Shown: piece after piece, positions 1-9,272 of the stretch
Layout of the letters: each line of letters opens with the position of its first letter
How positions within the stretch are numbered: position 1 is the first letter of the stretch
The notes under the pieces: generated by a model
What the model saw: only the letters and a program-made list of their open reading frames with translations
Told to the model about the DNA's origin: nothing
Database searches by the model: none
Program-made: the position numbers and the translations under genes
Origin: Cristatella mucedo
Taxonomy: Eukaryota; Bryozoa; Phylactolaemata; Cristatellidae
Reading direction: 5' to 3'
DNA length: 64,000 nucleotides
NCBI GenBank assembly: GCA_009760855.2
Contig: WPIO01000008.1
Span: 2,765,001 to 2,829,000 of the forward strand

Positions 1-2
1 CA

Positions 3-58
<56 letters not shown>

Positions 59-66
59 TCCTCCTC
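1..66. repeat. (CTG)n microsatellite
   Basis: About 56 bases of near-perfect CTG repeat start at the window edge and grade into a short CTC/CTCCTC tract. The true left end is outside the window. No open frame with other protein features follows, so I call it non-coding simple sequence. Confidence 0.95.
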
Positions 67-344
67 GTGTGAGAAAATCGCAGAAAAAGTCGTCCGATCG
101 GCCAGCGAATGTTACGTACGGCACGTGATGCTTCGATCATGCCGCGATGATCACGCGATGCTGAACTGATCGCTCGTTGAAGGCTTCGAAGCGCTACTGA
201 AGCAGCCCTCAAATCTGCATCAGTCCTCTACTGTGCCAGTCCGAGTGACGATTAGTGATTATATTTTTTGTGCGATTTTGCCAATAAAGATTTACATTTT
301 CACTCGTGTCTCTTTCGTGTGGGTGTCGATAATCGAAGTCAGCT

Positions 345-410
345 CAGACAGGCCCCCTGAGTAATTATCAGACAGGCCCCCTGAGTAATTATCAGACAGG
401 CCCCCGTGCC
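345..410. repeat. short tandem repeat, 24-bp unit, about 2.5 copies
   Basis: A unit of about 24 bp beginning CAGACAGGCCCCCTGAG is repeated twice, followed by a partial third copy. Nothing suggests a gene here. The rest of 1-590 shows no recognisable gene or element. Confidence 0.85.
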
Positions 411-587
411 CTGATTGAGTTCAAGCTCAATTGGGAATTCTCCAATCGAGCTGATATGTCGCGTGGCAAGTTCGTGATATATCGCCAGCTGCATCGCTCA
501 TCGTGAGCTCGTGGCTCGTTGCTTGCAGAATCTTCGGGGCTGCAGTGGGGCGTGTTGCTTGTGCTGACAACTCCCTGCTTGCTCTTA

Positions 588-900
588 CATTATTAATAAT
601 AATAATAATGCAATGAAATTGTGCCCTCAGAGAACTCAATCTCTTTGTAGACACTTTACATTTGCTGCAAAGAATCGAAAGGTTAGTGTTAGCATGCTCA
701 ATGACAGCAAGCATACTATGGTTAGGGGTGACATGCACAGGGTCAGCATGGTAATATGGTTAGTGGCAGCATGCACAGTGTCGGCACGCACAGGCTCGAT
801 TGGTATGATCTATAATAGTTTTCGCATGCCTTTCAATGGACAGTCGGTCCTGATCTTCCACATGCTTTTTCAAGCTTGGGCTTAATAGACCTAGTTAGTT
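588..900 (-). mobile_element. L2/CR1-like LINE 3' end (minus strand)
   Basis: Read on the minus strand this is the 3' UTR and terminal tail of the LINE family seen best at 52690-53853. It has the GTGCATGCTGCCACTAACC segment, then GCAAATGTAAAG..., the AGAGATTGAGTTCTCTGAGGG block and an (ATT)n end. It is contiguous in orientation with the endonuclease remnant at 1050-1870, so both probably belong to one internally deleted copy. Confidence 0.75.
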
Positions 901-1049
901 TAACGTCTGCCGTAAACCAAAGGACTCTGGGCTAGGGCGCACACTGCGCTTAGTCGGAGGTGCAAACTCGTCGAGCATGTCAGCTGGTGTCGTCTTGTGG
1001 CAATCTACCAATGATGACAGGCCAGAAGCGGGATTGAACAGCAGAGGTG

Positions 1050-1870
1050 AAACAGAAATTCTCGCACGAACAGCATCGATGTCAAGGATCTTTTGAGTTT
1101 TTGCGATTCACGTGTGATTTTAGATGAGGAGGAGGGGGCACACATTGTAGACTGAATGAGATCTGGATGTGGTCAGATAAGCAGAATTTGGTAATAATAG
1201 GTAATGATAGCATGCAGTTGTAGGAGAAAATTTGGTCGAACGTGTGACCCTTGATGTGAGTAGGGCCATGCACATGAGCCACAAGAGACAATAAGTCAGT
1301 CAATTCACGAAATTCGGTGCTGAAGGAGTCAGAGGAGTTATCAAAATGAATATTTAAATCACCCATAACGAGAAAAGATCGATCTCATGCACACAGAATT
1401 TAAATGAGATCAGACTAATCTGAGATAAAGGAGGACTTGATACCTGGAGGACGATAAACTACTGCCACCATTAGTAGCTTGTTGTCGAGTGAACTCAAAA
1501 CATGAGATTCGAAAGTCTGCTTCGAGGGGACTGCAAACGGCTTGAAATTGATGTACGAGCGTGTAATCGTATCGACTCTTGGCGGTCACCCAGCGAGCCA
1601 GCCGGCTCTTAGCCAAACTAGCATGCAATTCACAAATCTCTTGACTCACTGAGAGAGATTGTAATCGTGCGAATCTAGAGACAGTATGGAGCACGAATTT
1701 CTGGGCTAGTCTCCGAGAAAAGGTCCCGAGCCGCACGAAAACGACAGCACTGAAGATTTGCGGCCTCTAGATTCATCTGCGAATGGCGATCAGCAGACAG
1801 TGACTCATTCAGCAGCTCATCCTTGCAAGAATAAGAGCACGAGACTGTTAAAATCAGACGATATGTCACG
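1050..1870 (-). pseudogene. LINE endonuclease (APE-type) remnant
   Basis: Broken minus-strand frames resemble the C-terminal half of the apurinic-type endonuclease domain of L2/CR1/Jockey-like LINEs. The frames contain VVYRPPG near 1440-1460 and GDLNIHFDN near 1340-1366, followed by an SDH motif (CLSDHIQISF near 1160-1185). These are standard endonuclease signatures. Several frame changes and stops separate them, so the copy is dead. Whether it belongs to the same insertion as the 588-900 tail is inferred from orientation and spacing. Confidence 0.7.
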
Positions 1871-3570
1871 TGACGTTAATAGGCCACCGGGGTAGACGAC
1901 GGACGTACGTCTGCGAGAACGCGGTTTAGAATGCCTGCACCAAGATCCGTGCTTTTTCTAAGCACGGTCATGCCTTCTTTCGCAACACACGATTTTCCAA
2001 AATGCAAGTTAAGTGTAAAACTAAAGTAGGTTCAGAGGATTGGTGTAGAGATTTAAGAAGCAGATCCTTGCTGGTTTTCAAAGACCGATCGTAAATCCCG
2101 GAGCGAGGTGGGGCTCGTAGAATCGAAGATTCGTGATCCAGGGTCAACAATACCGTGGAGCGAAAGTGAACTCACATAACCTATTCACGCGGCCGGCAGG
2201 CAGCCTGTACACAATTCGACCTGTGGAATTAATTGCCTCATTGACACATTTATTTTCGCTGGTCAATCTTCAGTTCTGCCATTAAATTAGCTAGCCCTAA
2301 GGGAAGTCACGAGGCTCCCTCTGAGTGCTGGGCTTTTAAGCAGGCTCGGTTAGGGCAGCTGCTTACCTCTTGTCACACTGTCCTTGACCTTTCCTGAGAT
2401 ACTGACCGTCTTTGAAAATCTGTTGAAAGCTATCCACCGCTCCTCAAAAATGCATCCAAGCATATAAACCCAATTTTGTATCAAATTAGTATACTTTGTT
2501 TTACTGAAAATTGATTGCTCATACAGTGTGGGACACAAAGAGTATAAATAAAGTAAAAATCCCAACAAAAATTATAGTTGCCACGCTTTCATGCAAAAAC
2601 GAATGGCCAATCCGTACAAAAAGGCAACACAGTCACAGAGTGCATATCAGATAAAGAAAAACTGTAATGCCGCTCAAAGGTTTTTCACACGGTATTACAC
2701 ATACGAGGTCTTACTGACACCACCATTGTGTTGAAACCCAATTTGCTAAATATTTGTTCTGCAGGTCAACCTACGACCTATGACTGTGTGTGATTTCGGA
2801 TGCCTGTGAGAAAGTGTTTCTGTATACACCGGCGGCTGCACGTATCTTGAACGAATAGTTACAATAACAATATCATTAAGACTGGCTCGTTTAGTCCGCC
2901 TTAGGAGAACTAAATCTTTTTCCAAGCACTTCGGATAGGCTAAAATGGAAGCATATAAAGTGATGGATATTAATACCATTACTGTTTCACTTCGCATTTG
3001 CATGTGAAGGACGCATCAATAGGACAGAGATACGGCGGCGAGCAAAAGGTGTGAGTTTTTAGTTTGCTTGTCAACGTCTTCAGCTAAAAAATTTGCCTCG
3101 ATGTCAGTCAGTTGTATGCTTTGCGGCAAAAGGAGCTGAAGTTAGTATTTCGACAGAACTTGAGAGGCTGCTTAGAGGCGCAACTAAATGATGACAGTCA
3201 CAGGAGCAAAAGAGGATAGATGAGCATATGTAGGCCGGAGGTGAGCAATGGCGAGATGTAATAGAGGGCGATGGGTGGCACCGCTGCACTGGGTGGAATG
3301 CTTGCTTGGGACACTGTGTGCAGGTGAATGAGAAAAGTAAAAAGGTGATTTAATTTTTTCCAGCGGATTCATAGCGGCAGCCAAGAATTAAATGGGCAAC
3401 AGTCAGTTGCGCCTTAGAGCTTGAGCTGAGTTGAGCTTTAGACCTCTGGTAAAGCAGTTATGAGGTATTAGGGCCGTTAAGAGGTGCTCTGATTGCGCTA
3501 CGACAAGCCTTAGAATTCACTCCCGACTGACGTCACGACATCCCCTGACTAGTCGACATTTAAAAAGAGA
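1871..3570. other. no recognisable gene
   Basis: Only short open frames (under about 90 codons) without known motifs occur here on either strand. I see no splice-compatible chain of coding segments and no clear repeat with copies elsewhere in the window. Confidence 0.5.
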
Positions 3571-3574
3571 CTAA

Positions 3575-3808
3575 CATTTTCATCACGGCATTTATTGAGT
3601 CCTTTTGATCCGCCTTTTAAGCGCTTATGCATGCCGACACTGTGCATGCTGCCACTAACCATATTGGCATGACCCCTCTTCACGTGTCATGCTTGTTGAC
3701 ACTGTGCGTGTTATCAGTAACAACTCGATAATTCTTTCTTTACAGCAAATATAAAGTGCCTAGAAAGAGAATAAGTTCTCTGATGGGACTGTACAAATAT
3801 ATTGTTAT
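3575..3808 (+). mobile_element. 5'-truncated L2-like LINE 3' end
   Basis: The segment matches the LINE 3' UTR at 53560-53850: a CATTTAAAAAGA... start, the 'cacattgtgcatgctgccactaacc'-like block, a TTTACAGCAAAT(A/G)TAAAG block, then the AGTTCTCTGA block. It ends next to the start of duplicated segment A at about 3811. Confidence 0.7.
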
Positions 3809-4640
3809 CGCGATAGTCGTACGCCTGGGCTGGTTCTTGGAGCCAGTGAACATCCCGTCGCTGTCCAAAACACTTCTCTACGCTAAGGATTTGGACTTGC
3901 TAGCTTAAGGTCAAGGGCGCTCTTCTGCGCCTCCGTATTCCGCTACTGTCGCGGCATGACTGCTTGCAGCGCCGGTGCTGCGCACGCAAGCCGCTAGCCG
4001 CGCGATACCGAGGCTCGCAGCGTCGCCTCGCTCGATACCGAGGCTCGCTCGCTCGAGCGACGGCAGGGACTGGCACCTTTTTCGATTCCCGTGTCTTCAG
4101 TCTACTAAGTACGGACGTAAAAAAAATCCACTAAACCGCGCTTGTAACAGTATATAGCGGCTTATCTCGCGACGCACCTCACTAGCGCCACCGAGCGTTC
4201 CCGTTACGTCGTCACTCGCCGGCCACCCGTAGACATAATGTCGGCCTACTATGCGTGCCGCGGACGTCAATCGGCGGCCGAACGACGATCTAAAGCAGAG
4301 GTCGGCAAAGGTTTCGGACTACTAGGTCGTTTCAGGAAGTCAAGAAGGCACACTAGGTCAGAAGAAACCACGCCCACTCCCCTCCCGGCCGGCCGGCGGA
4401 GTAGGCGTAGCCAGCCGACAAACAAACAGTCGCAACGGTCGCACAGATGCCCACGGCAACTATATATCAATTTTTAGTGAACATTGCGATATCATTCTTC
4501 AGAACTTGTGTCTGTAGAGCAGGGGTCTTCGAACCTTTCGGACTAATTGACCATTTCAGGAGGTCAACAAGGCAAACAAGGGCAGAAGAAACCACGCCCA
4601 CTTCGCTGGGTCAGAGGAGTGGGCGTGGCCAGACGAGCCA

Positions 4641-4765
4641 ATAATAATAATAATTCGCTTGATAAAGCGCCCTCAGAGAACTTAATCTCTCTCTAGGCGC
4701 TTTACATTTGCTGCAAAGTGAAATGCAATTGAATGATAAGTAAAATCATGCTTGAAGACAGTCGC
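4641..4765 (-). mobile_element. LINE tail insertion (minus strand)
   Basis: A short 5'-truncated L2-like LINE copy on the minus strand: (AAT)n, GATAAAGCGCCCTCAGAGAA, TTTACATTTGCTGCAAAG, AAATCATGCTTG. It interrupts the second internal repeat of the hAT-like element, so it arrived after that element. Confidence 0.85.
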
Positions 4766-4880
4766 AACAGACGCACAGACAGGCGTGCACTGCAGTTATA
4801 GGGGTACGCATTCATCATCCCTTCCCGGTCAGACTTCCGTTTCCTAATAGCGCCTGACGTCAGTTCTAAAAATGAACATG

Positions 4881-4885
4881 GGCCA
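4881..4885. other. 5-bp target-site duplication, left (GGCCA)
   Basis: GGCCA lies directly before the TGTTGTAGG terminus and is repeated directly after the opposite terminus at 15536-15540. The next outer bases differ (G on the left, C on the right), so the duplication is 5 bp and not 6 bp. Confidence 0.85.
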
Positions 4886-5057
4886 TGTTGTAGGTATATG
4901 CCCTTTTATAACATTTCCAACGTCTCAGATACTCGCTAACGCTCGTACCTTCAAAGTTTTCATTGAAAATGTTCCAAAAATGGCAAATACCTACAACATG
5001 AATTTATTACTTACAGTTTTTCACTTGATTGTTAAACAACAGACTTTTTTAATCTAT
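4886..5057 (+). repeat. left terminal inverted repeat
   Basis: About 172 bp, starting TGTTGTAGGTATATGCCC. It matches the inverse of 15356-15535 over its whole length with small indels and a few substitutions. The outer ~113 bp (4886-4998) is itself an imperfect palindrome: the first ~35 bases pair with the inverse of 4963-4998 with only a handful of mismatches. The two arms flank a ~42-base centre containing CTCGCTAACGCTCG. Confidence 0.9.
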
Positions 5058-5108
5058 ATAATAGTAAGACAATTTTATTTTTAAGAACTTATTTACTATT
5101 TATTTTAA

Positions 5109-5716
5109 ATGCCTTTGTCTTATATTTCTAGAACATTGTTTAGAAGAAAAGGAGAAAAAGCAAAAGATTGGAAAAATTGTGTCAATAAAATATTGTATTC
5201 TTATTCTATAAAAATTGTTGAAATACCTAAAAAAGTTAAAGAACTTGGTATGTTTGTTACAAAGTATACTTTTTTAGAAGATAACACATGTTTGTTTGAT
5301 CAAATTTGTAGGGTTTTGATTTTAATATACTATTATGTAATATTGCTAGAAAAGCATTTCATTGGAGAGAAATGTTAGTTAAAATAAATAGGAGTTTGGA
5401 AACTAATAGTATGTCTTGGGAGAATAAATATCATGAAATCATTAGGATTCGTTCCAAGTTACAAAATATAAAATATGCATATTGTATCCATAATAATTTG
5501 AATTGCATTCGTGATAAAGATGAGGAATCTTGGAAATCTAAGAGGGATTATAAAAAAGAACTTAAGGAATTGGGTGTACCAACAATTATAGTAACAGATT
5601 ATGATTATGATTTTGCTATTGAAAATAGTAATAGCAGTGGTAGTTGTGATTGCTTTTTTCCAAAATGCAGTCATTGTTATGATTCTCTTTATAGATCTAG
5701 AAGACATTGGCAGTAA
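5109..5716 (+). pseudogene. unknown viral protein, one frameshift
   Basis: Two overlapping frames, 5109-5378 and 5372-5716, represent one gene of about 200 codons. The second frame is open upstream of its ATG to a TAG near 5308, overlapping the end of the first. This points to a single 1-base indel near 5305-5315. The product would be basic in the first half, with a C-terminal cysteine/histidine cluster (CDCFFPKCSHCY). I recognise no family. It is the first gene inside the left TIR and is transcribed away from it. Confidence 0.5.
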
Positions 5717-5742
5717 AATTAATTAATTAATATAGGACAAGC

Positions 5743-6147
5743 ATGTCAGATCTAAGAACGAAATTTGCTAACGACAAATACAATTGAATACTTACAGATA
5801 ACGAAAGAATTAGAAGTTGTTTAACTAAATTAATAAGAATTAGATTTTGTTTTCAATTTATAAGTATTAAATTAACTCTTGCAATTACTGTAATCAGTAC
5901 CTATATTCCAAAGTATGATGATTTATCTCATGTAGTAACTGTTTTAGGAAGTCTAGCAACAATGATAATATCAATTGAAAGCACCATATCCCAAATTGAT
6001 TGAAGAAAACGTTCTAATCTTCAATCAAATCTTAACTTTGTTTCAAAGATCATATATGTGTTGGATGATACTAATGTAAATAAAGAAGAATTTGATCAAA
6101 TAATTGTAGAACAATTAGATAGTCCAAGTGGCTCTAAACCTGCTTAA
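5743..6147 (+). pseudogene. small putative membrane protein, two TGA codons
   Basis: The frame from ATG at 5743 to TAA at 6145-6147 is 134 codons and is interrupted only by two TGA codons, at about 5785 and 6001. Between them are two hydrophobic stretches, around FQFISIKLTLAITVI and VVTVLGSLATMII, compatible with membrane segments. Both TGAs are one G-to-A change from Trp codons, so two nonsense mutations are the simplest explanation. No family recognised. The 3' end overlaps the end of the convergent integrase gene. Confidence 0.45.
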
Positions 6148-7146
6148 TAACTTGTAACTCCTCTCTGACGAAACTTCTTTTAGCGTCATTTACGAAAGAA
6201 TTACTCGGTTGTTCTTTCATTACCATTATTCTAACAATAGTATGTTTAGTTAAACTCCATATCAGATCTGTTGCTCTTATTCTTCTTTCGTCTTCTTCTT
6301 CACTCGGTTCTAGTTAATATCTAGCACTTGCTCCAAGTTCTAATAATTTTTCTTGTTCTACTTTTCGTTGATATTTTGGTTTCTTTAGTTTTACTATTTA
6401 TTTTTTTATTGCTTTAGAAGGTTTTTCACCAGTTTTTCTTGTATTACTATTATTTAGATAATCAATAACTTTTTCAAGCATGATTTTACTTACTATTCTA
6501 TTGCGTATCACTTTGCAGCAAATGTAAAGCGCCTAGAAAGAGATTAAGTTCTCTGAGGGCGCTTTATCAAGTGCAATATTATTATTATTATTATTATTAT
6601 TAATCTTTGGTAAATTATCAATCCACTCTTTGTTTCTAGTATAATCTCCTTTATTAATACTTTATAATTATTTTTCATATTGTGCAATAAATGCTCCCTC
6701 TGCTACTGTTCGATTAATTCTCTCAACCATAGCAACACTCTTTTTACTAGTACCTTCTTCTATCACACGTGTAGCATGTCTTTTCATTTCTTTCGTGAAC
6801 TCCCCTTTAAACTCTGATCCTGGATCTACTGTTATCTTCTTTGGCCATTCTAAAGGTCATTTACTATAAATATCTATTATTGCTTGTGTTGCTTTTTTAG
6901 AAGACTTTGTTTTAAGTGGTCTTGAATCATTGTATCTACTAGCAACATCAATTACACTCAAAGCATATTTATATCCAGAATCATTCGGCATATATATATA
7001 ATGTCTGCTTGATGGCTTTCATTAGGTGCAACAATATTAAAGAAACCTTGTGGAATCTCCTTGGGTCTTGGTTTGAATACTTGACTTATATCTGAGTCAG
7101 GATTAAATTGACCTTTTTTTCTTTCTTTTAGAGTTAAAAATGACAT
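6134..7146 (-). pseudogene. retroviral-type (DDE) integrase, Polinton family, broken
   Basis: This would be the enzyme that inserts the element DNA into the host genome. The minus strand starts with a basic N-terminal part (ATG at 7146). The rve core follows: ADII for the first Asp, VIDVASRYNDSRPLK near 6900-6960, DPGSEFKGEF near 6800-6830 for the second Asp, and MVERINRT near 6715-6740 for the Glu, with about 33 residues between the second Asp and the Glu. Next come WIDNLPK and a TGEKPSKAI segment of the C-terminal region. Breaks: frameshift near 6980, TGA near 6868, two TAA near 6665-6672, a LINE insertion at 6472-6602, and TAA near 6400 and 6318. The gene is dead. Family call is confident from the motifs. 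Confidence 0.88.
6472..6602 (+). mobile_element. L2-like LINE tail inserted in viral integrase
   Basis: A 5'-truncated host LINE copy of about 130 bp: it starts CAAGCATGATTTTACTTAC, runs through GCAAATGTAAAGCGCCTAG and AGTTCTCTGAGGGCGCTTTA, and ends in (ATT)n. It splits the integrase frame between the DNLPK and the following conserved segment, with viral coding sequence resuming on both sides. It post-dates viral integration. Confidence 0.92.
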
Positions 7147-7156
7147 TCTATAGAGA

Positions 7157-7551
7157 ATGGAAATATTTTGTGATATTTGTTGAAAACATTTAGTGAGTTA
7201 GAATACCTTGAATCAGGTCATACTTATTGTAAACCACATAAAAGAAAAAACCAAAACAAAAGTATGAAATTCGTTGTGATATATGTGATCTTGATATGAA
7301 TGAAACTGAATTTGATTATAGTCTTTTACGTAATGATGAAATTATTATTGGGTTATACTGTAACATAAATTCTAATACATTCAAAAAAAAGAAACCGTCT
7401 AAATTATGCTCTTTAGTTAAGAAACACTTAAAAAGGATGCCTATCAACTTCGTGTTTACATTACTGTTTAGATCCTGAAGCTATTAGTGCTATTTCAAAA
7501 CTATTACCGTTAGTTAAAGGTAAGCGAAAAGCAAATAAGTTAAAAGAGTGA
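7157..7551 (+). pseudogene. zinc-finger-like small viral protein, broken
   Basis: Divergent from the integrase; the two start codons lie only about 10 bp apart. The plus strand begins with ATG at 7157 and a CDIC motif, then has a TGA and a frameshift. It continues in frames holding YCKPH, a second CDICD motif (about 7283-7297), a YCNIN segment, and a lysine-rich C-terminus ending at TGA 7549-7551. Paired CxxC motifs suggest a zinc-binding protein. No named family is recognised, and at least two frameshifts are needed. Confidence 0.45.
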
Positions 7552-7578
7552 ATAGTTTTAATTACTCATCTATACTTT

Positions 7579-8441
7579 TCAGGAGGTTACATAACTAACC
7601 AAGAGGTTTACCATTAAATTTCCAAGATCATCAATGAAGTAATAATCAGTTGGTATTTTAGTGAAATATGCATAATAATTTAAGTCCACGCTTCCACTTG
7701 GTGAAGTATTTATTGCTCTTATTTCACCAGATACAACACTTGTATCACTACCAGGTCTAAGAAATACACAATTAGATGCTCCAACAACCATAGCACTTAA
7801 TACCATTATTGGTGGAGCTGTTTTATTTGTCCATGAATAAGTTGTGGATAAATTAATAATTGAATTCATAGATTTAGGATTCATTGAGATCGTTAATACT
7901 TCTGTTATTTTTTAAACTGTTTTATGTACATAATTTTGTGTAGCAACATCAGAAGGATTAACAGGTTCAGCAACATTAGTAATTGAGTTACCTCCCATAT
8001 TTATACTTGTCGTTGAAGGATAAGCTTTTAGTAAAACATCTCTTTTCATTCCTCCATGCGTAACGCAAAAGTCGTCATTTAATACAACTGGATTTCCATT
8101 ACCTGAATTCCAGTAATTAGATGTTAAAAGTAACTATTCATGTTTAAATCACCCGTCATTTTATCACCTGATTTTTTAACATAATTATTTATCTGACTAA
8201 CATTAACACCATCAGTAGGATTTACTCCTGCACCAAGATTTGTAATAGGCTTACCACTAAGATTTAATGATCCTGTTGAATTAACTATAAAATTAGCATC
8301 TGCATAGGACTTTGTCACTGCATCACCATCATTAACAGGATCAGATAAATTTATAATTATATTTCCACCTGCATCAAGATCTGATAGTATATTACCATTA
8401 GCTTGTGATACATAATCTTCACTGTGAAACTTTCTGTTCAT
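7579..8441 (-). pseudogene. fibre-like protein with phage-type shaft repeats, broken
   Basis: The minus strand starts at ATG 8441. Three imperfect repeats have the pattern G-x-I-x-N-L/V-x-x-P-(x4)-D-x-V-(x3)-Y, e.g. NLSDPVNDGDAVTKSYAD, ITNLGAGVNPTDGVNVSQ and ITNVAEPVNPSDVATQNY. This pattern is familiar from phage tail fibres, where it forms trimeric beta shafts. A KSGDKMTGDLNMN segment also resembles phage fibre text. The C-terminal third (7579-7884) has no repeats and could be a head domain. A frameshift near 8122 and a TAA near 7908 break the gene. Attachment function is inferred from the repeat type only. It overlaps the end of the exonuclease gene by about 20 bases. Confidence 0.65.
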
Positions 8442-9249
8442 CTATATAATTGTTTATTAATAATTTGGATCTATCTAACACTCCTCTAACTACTGGAACT
8501 ATTCTAGCAAATCTAAAAGGATCTTAATCCTCCACAACTTGTATTTCTAATTTTTTTATATAATGTTTTATATCATAACCCTTACTTTTTTATTGTTAAA
8601 TCTACCATATTCACTTATTATATCAAACTCAAAATCAAAATACTTTTCTTCTCTAAGAAGTAACATAAACAATGGTGTTCTAACTGGCATATCAAATTCA
8701 AATTTTTTAGGCATTCTAACATTACCTGCTGCTATGTAGTCTACAGGCACATCGTTATAATTTAATCCAGGAGCACAAATCTCAAACTCAAAGTAAACAC
8801 ACCTACTTAATTTTAAAACATGCAATCCAAGTAAACACTGTGCTAAGTATTGTTTTGGAATAAATTCTTCAACAATGCTTCTACTCCATAAACATTTTAT
8901 TTCTACTAGTGTATCACTATCAATTATACCATCAGGGGAATACCTATAAACTCCATCACTGGTAAAACAATCATTTGCGTTCTCAATCTTTCTATCAAGT
9001 TCCATTTCTAGAAATTTAGTAGCAATTGGTTCAAAAAACTTTCCAAATAAAATTTGAGGAAATCTCATGGAAGAGTTATTGGCAATATATTTTTTTAGTT
9101 TTCTATTTGCAATTAATTCCATATCACAACTAATTTTTGCTCCAAAAACCATATCATTTCCTAAAACAGAATAAACTTCTGATCCACCAATATTCAATGA
9201 CATAGATTTTTTCCACTCATCTGATGCTTGAATAAAAAAAATTGTGCAT
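8419..9249 (-). pseudogene. lambda/YqaJ-type exonuclease (PD-(D/E)XK), broken
   Basis: The longest open part, 8568-9203, shows the order expected for YqaJ/lambda-exonuclease nucleases: an EW...IGGSEV segment at the N-terminus, FGKFFEPIATKFLEME as the helix with the first acidic residue, PDGIIDSDTLVEIKCLW as the Asp and E-x-K core, then QCLLGLHVLKLSRCVYFEFE. This family resects DNA ends 5' to 3' in viral recombination and replication. The frame is open upstream into TGGAAAAAATCT and probably began at ATG 9249, before a homopolymer-T frameshift. Downstream a frameshift near 8575 and a TAA at 8524-8526 precede the final stop at 8419. Catalytic residues look retained in the fragment. Confidence 0.78.
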
Positions 9250-9272
9250 GATATCTAGTAATTAAAATTTAT

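Noticed and set aside
345-410. CRISPR array
   Set aside because: Short tandem units without spacers in a eukaryotic genome.
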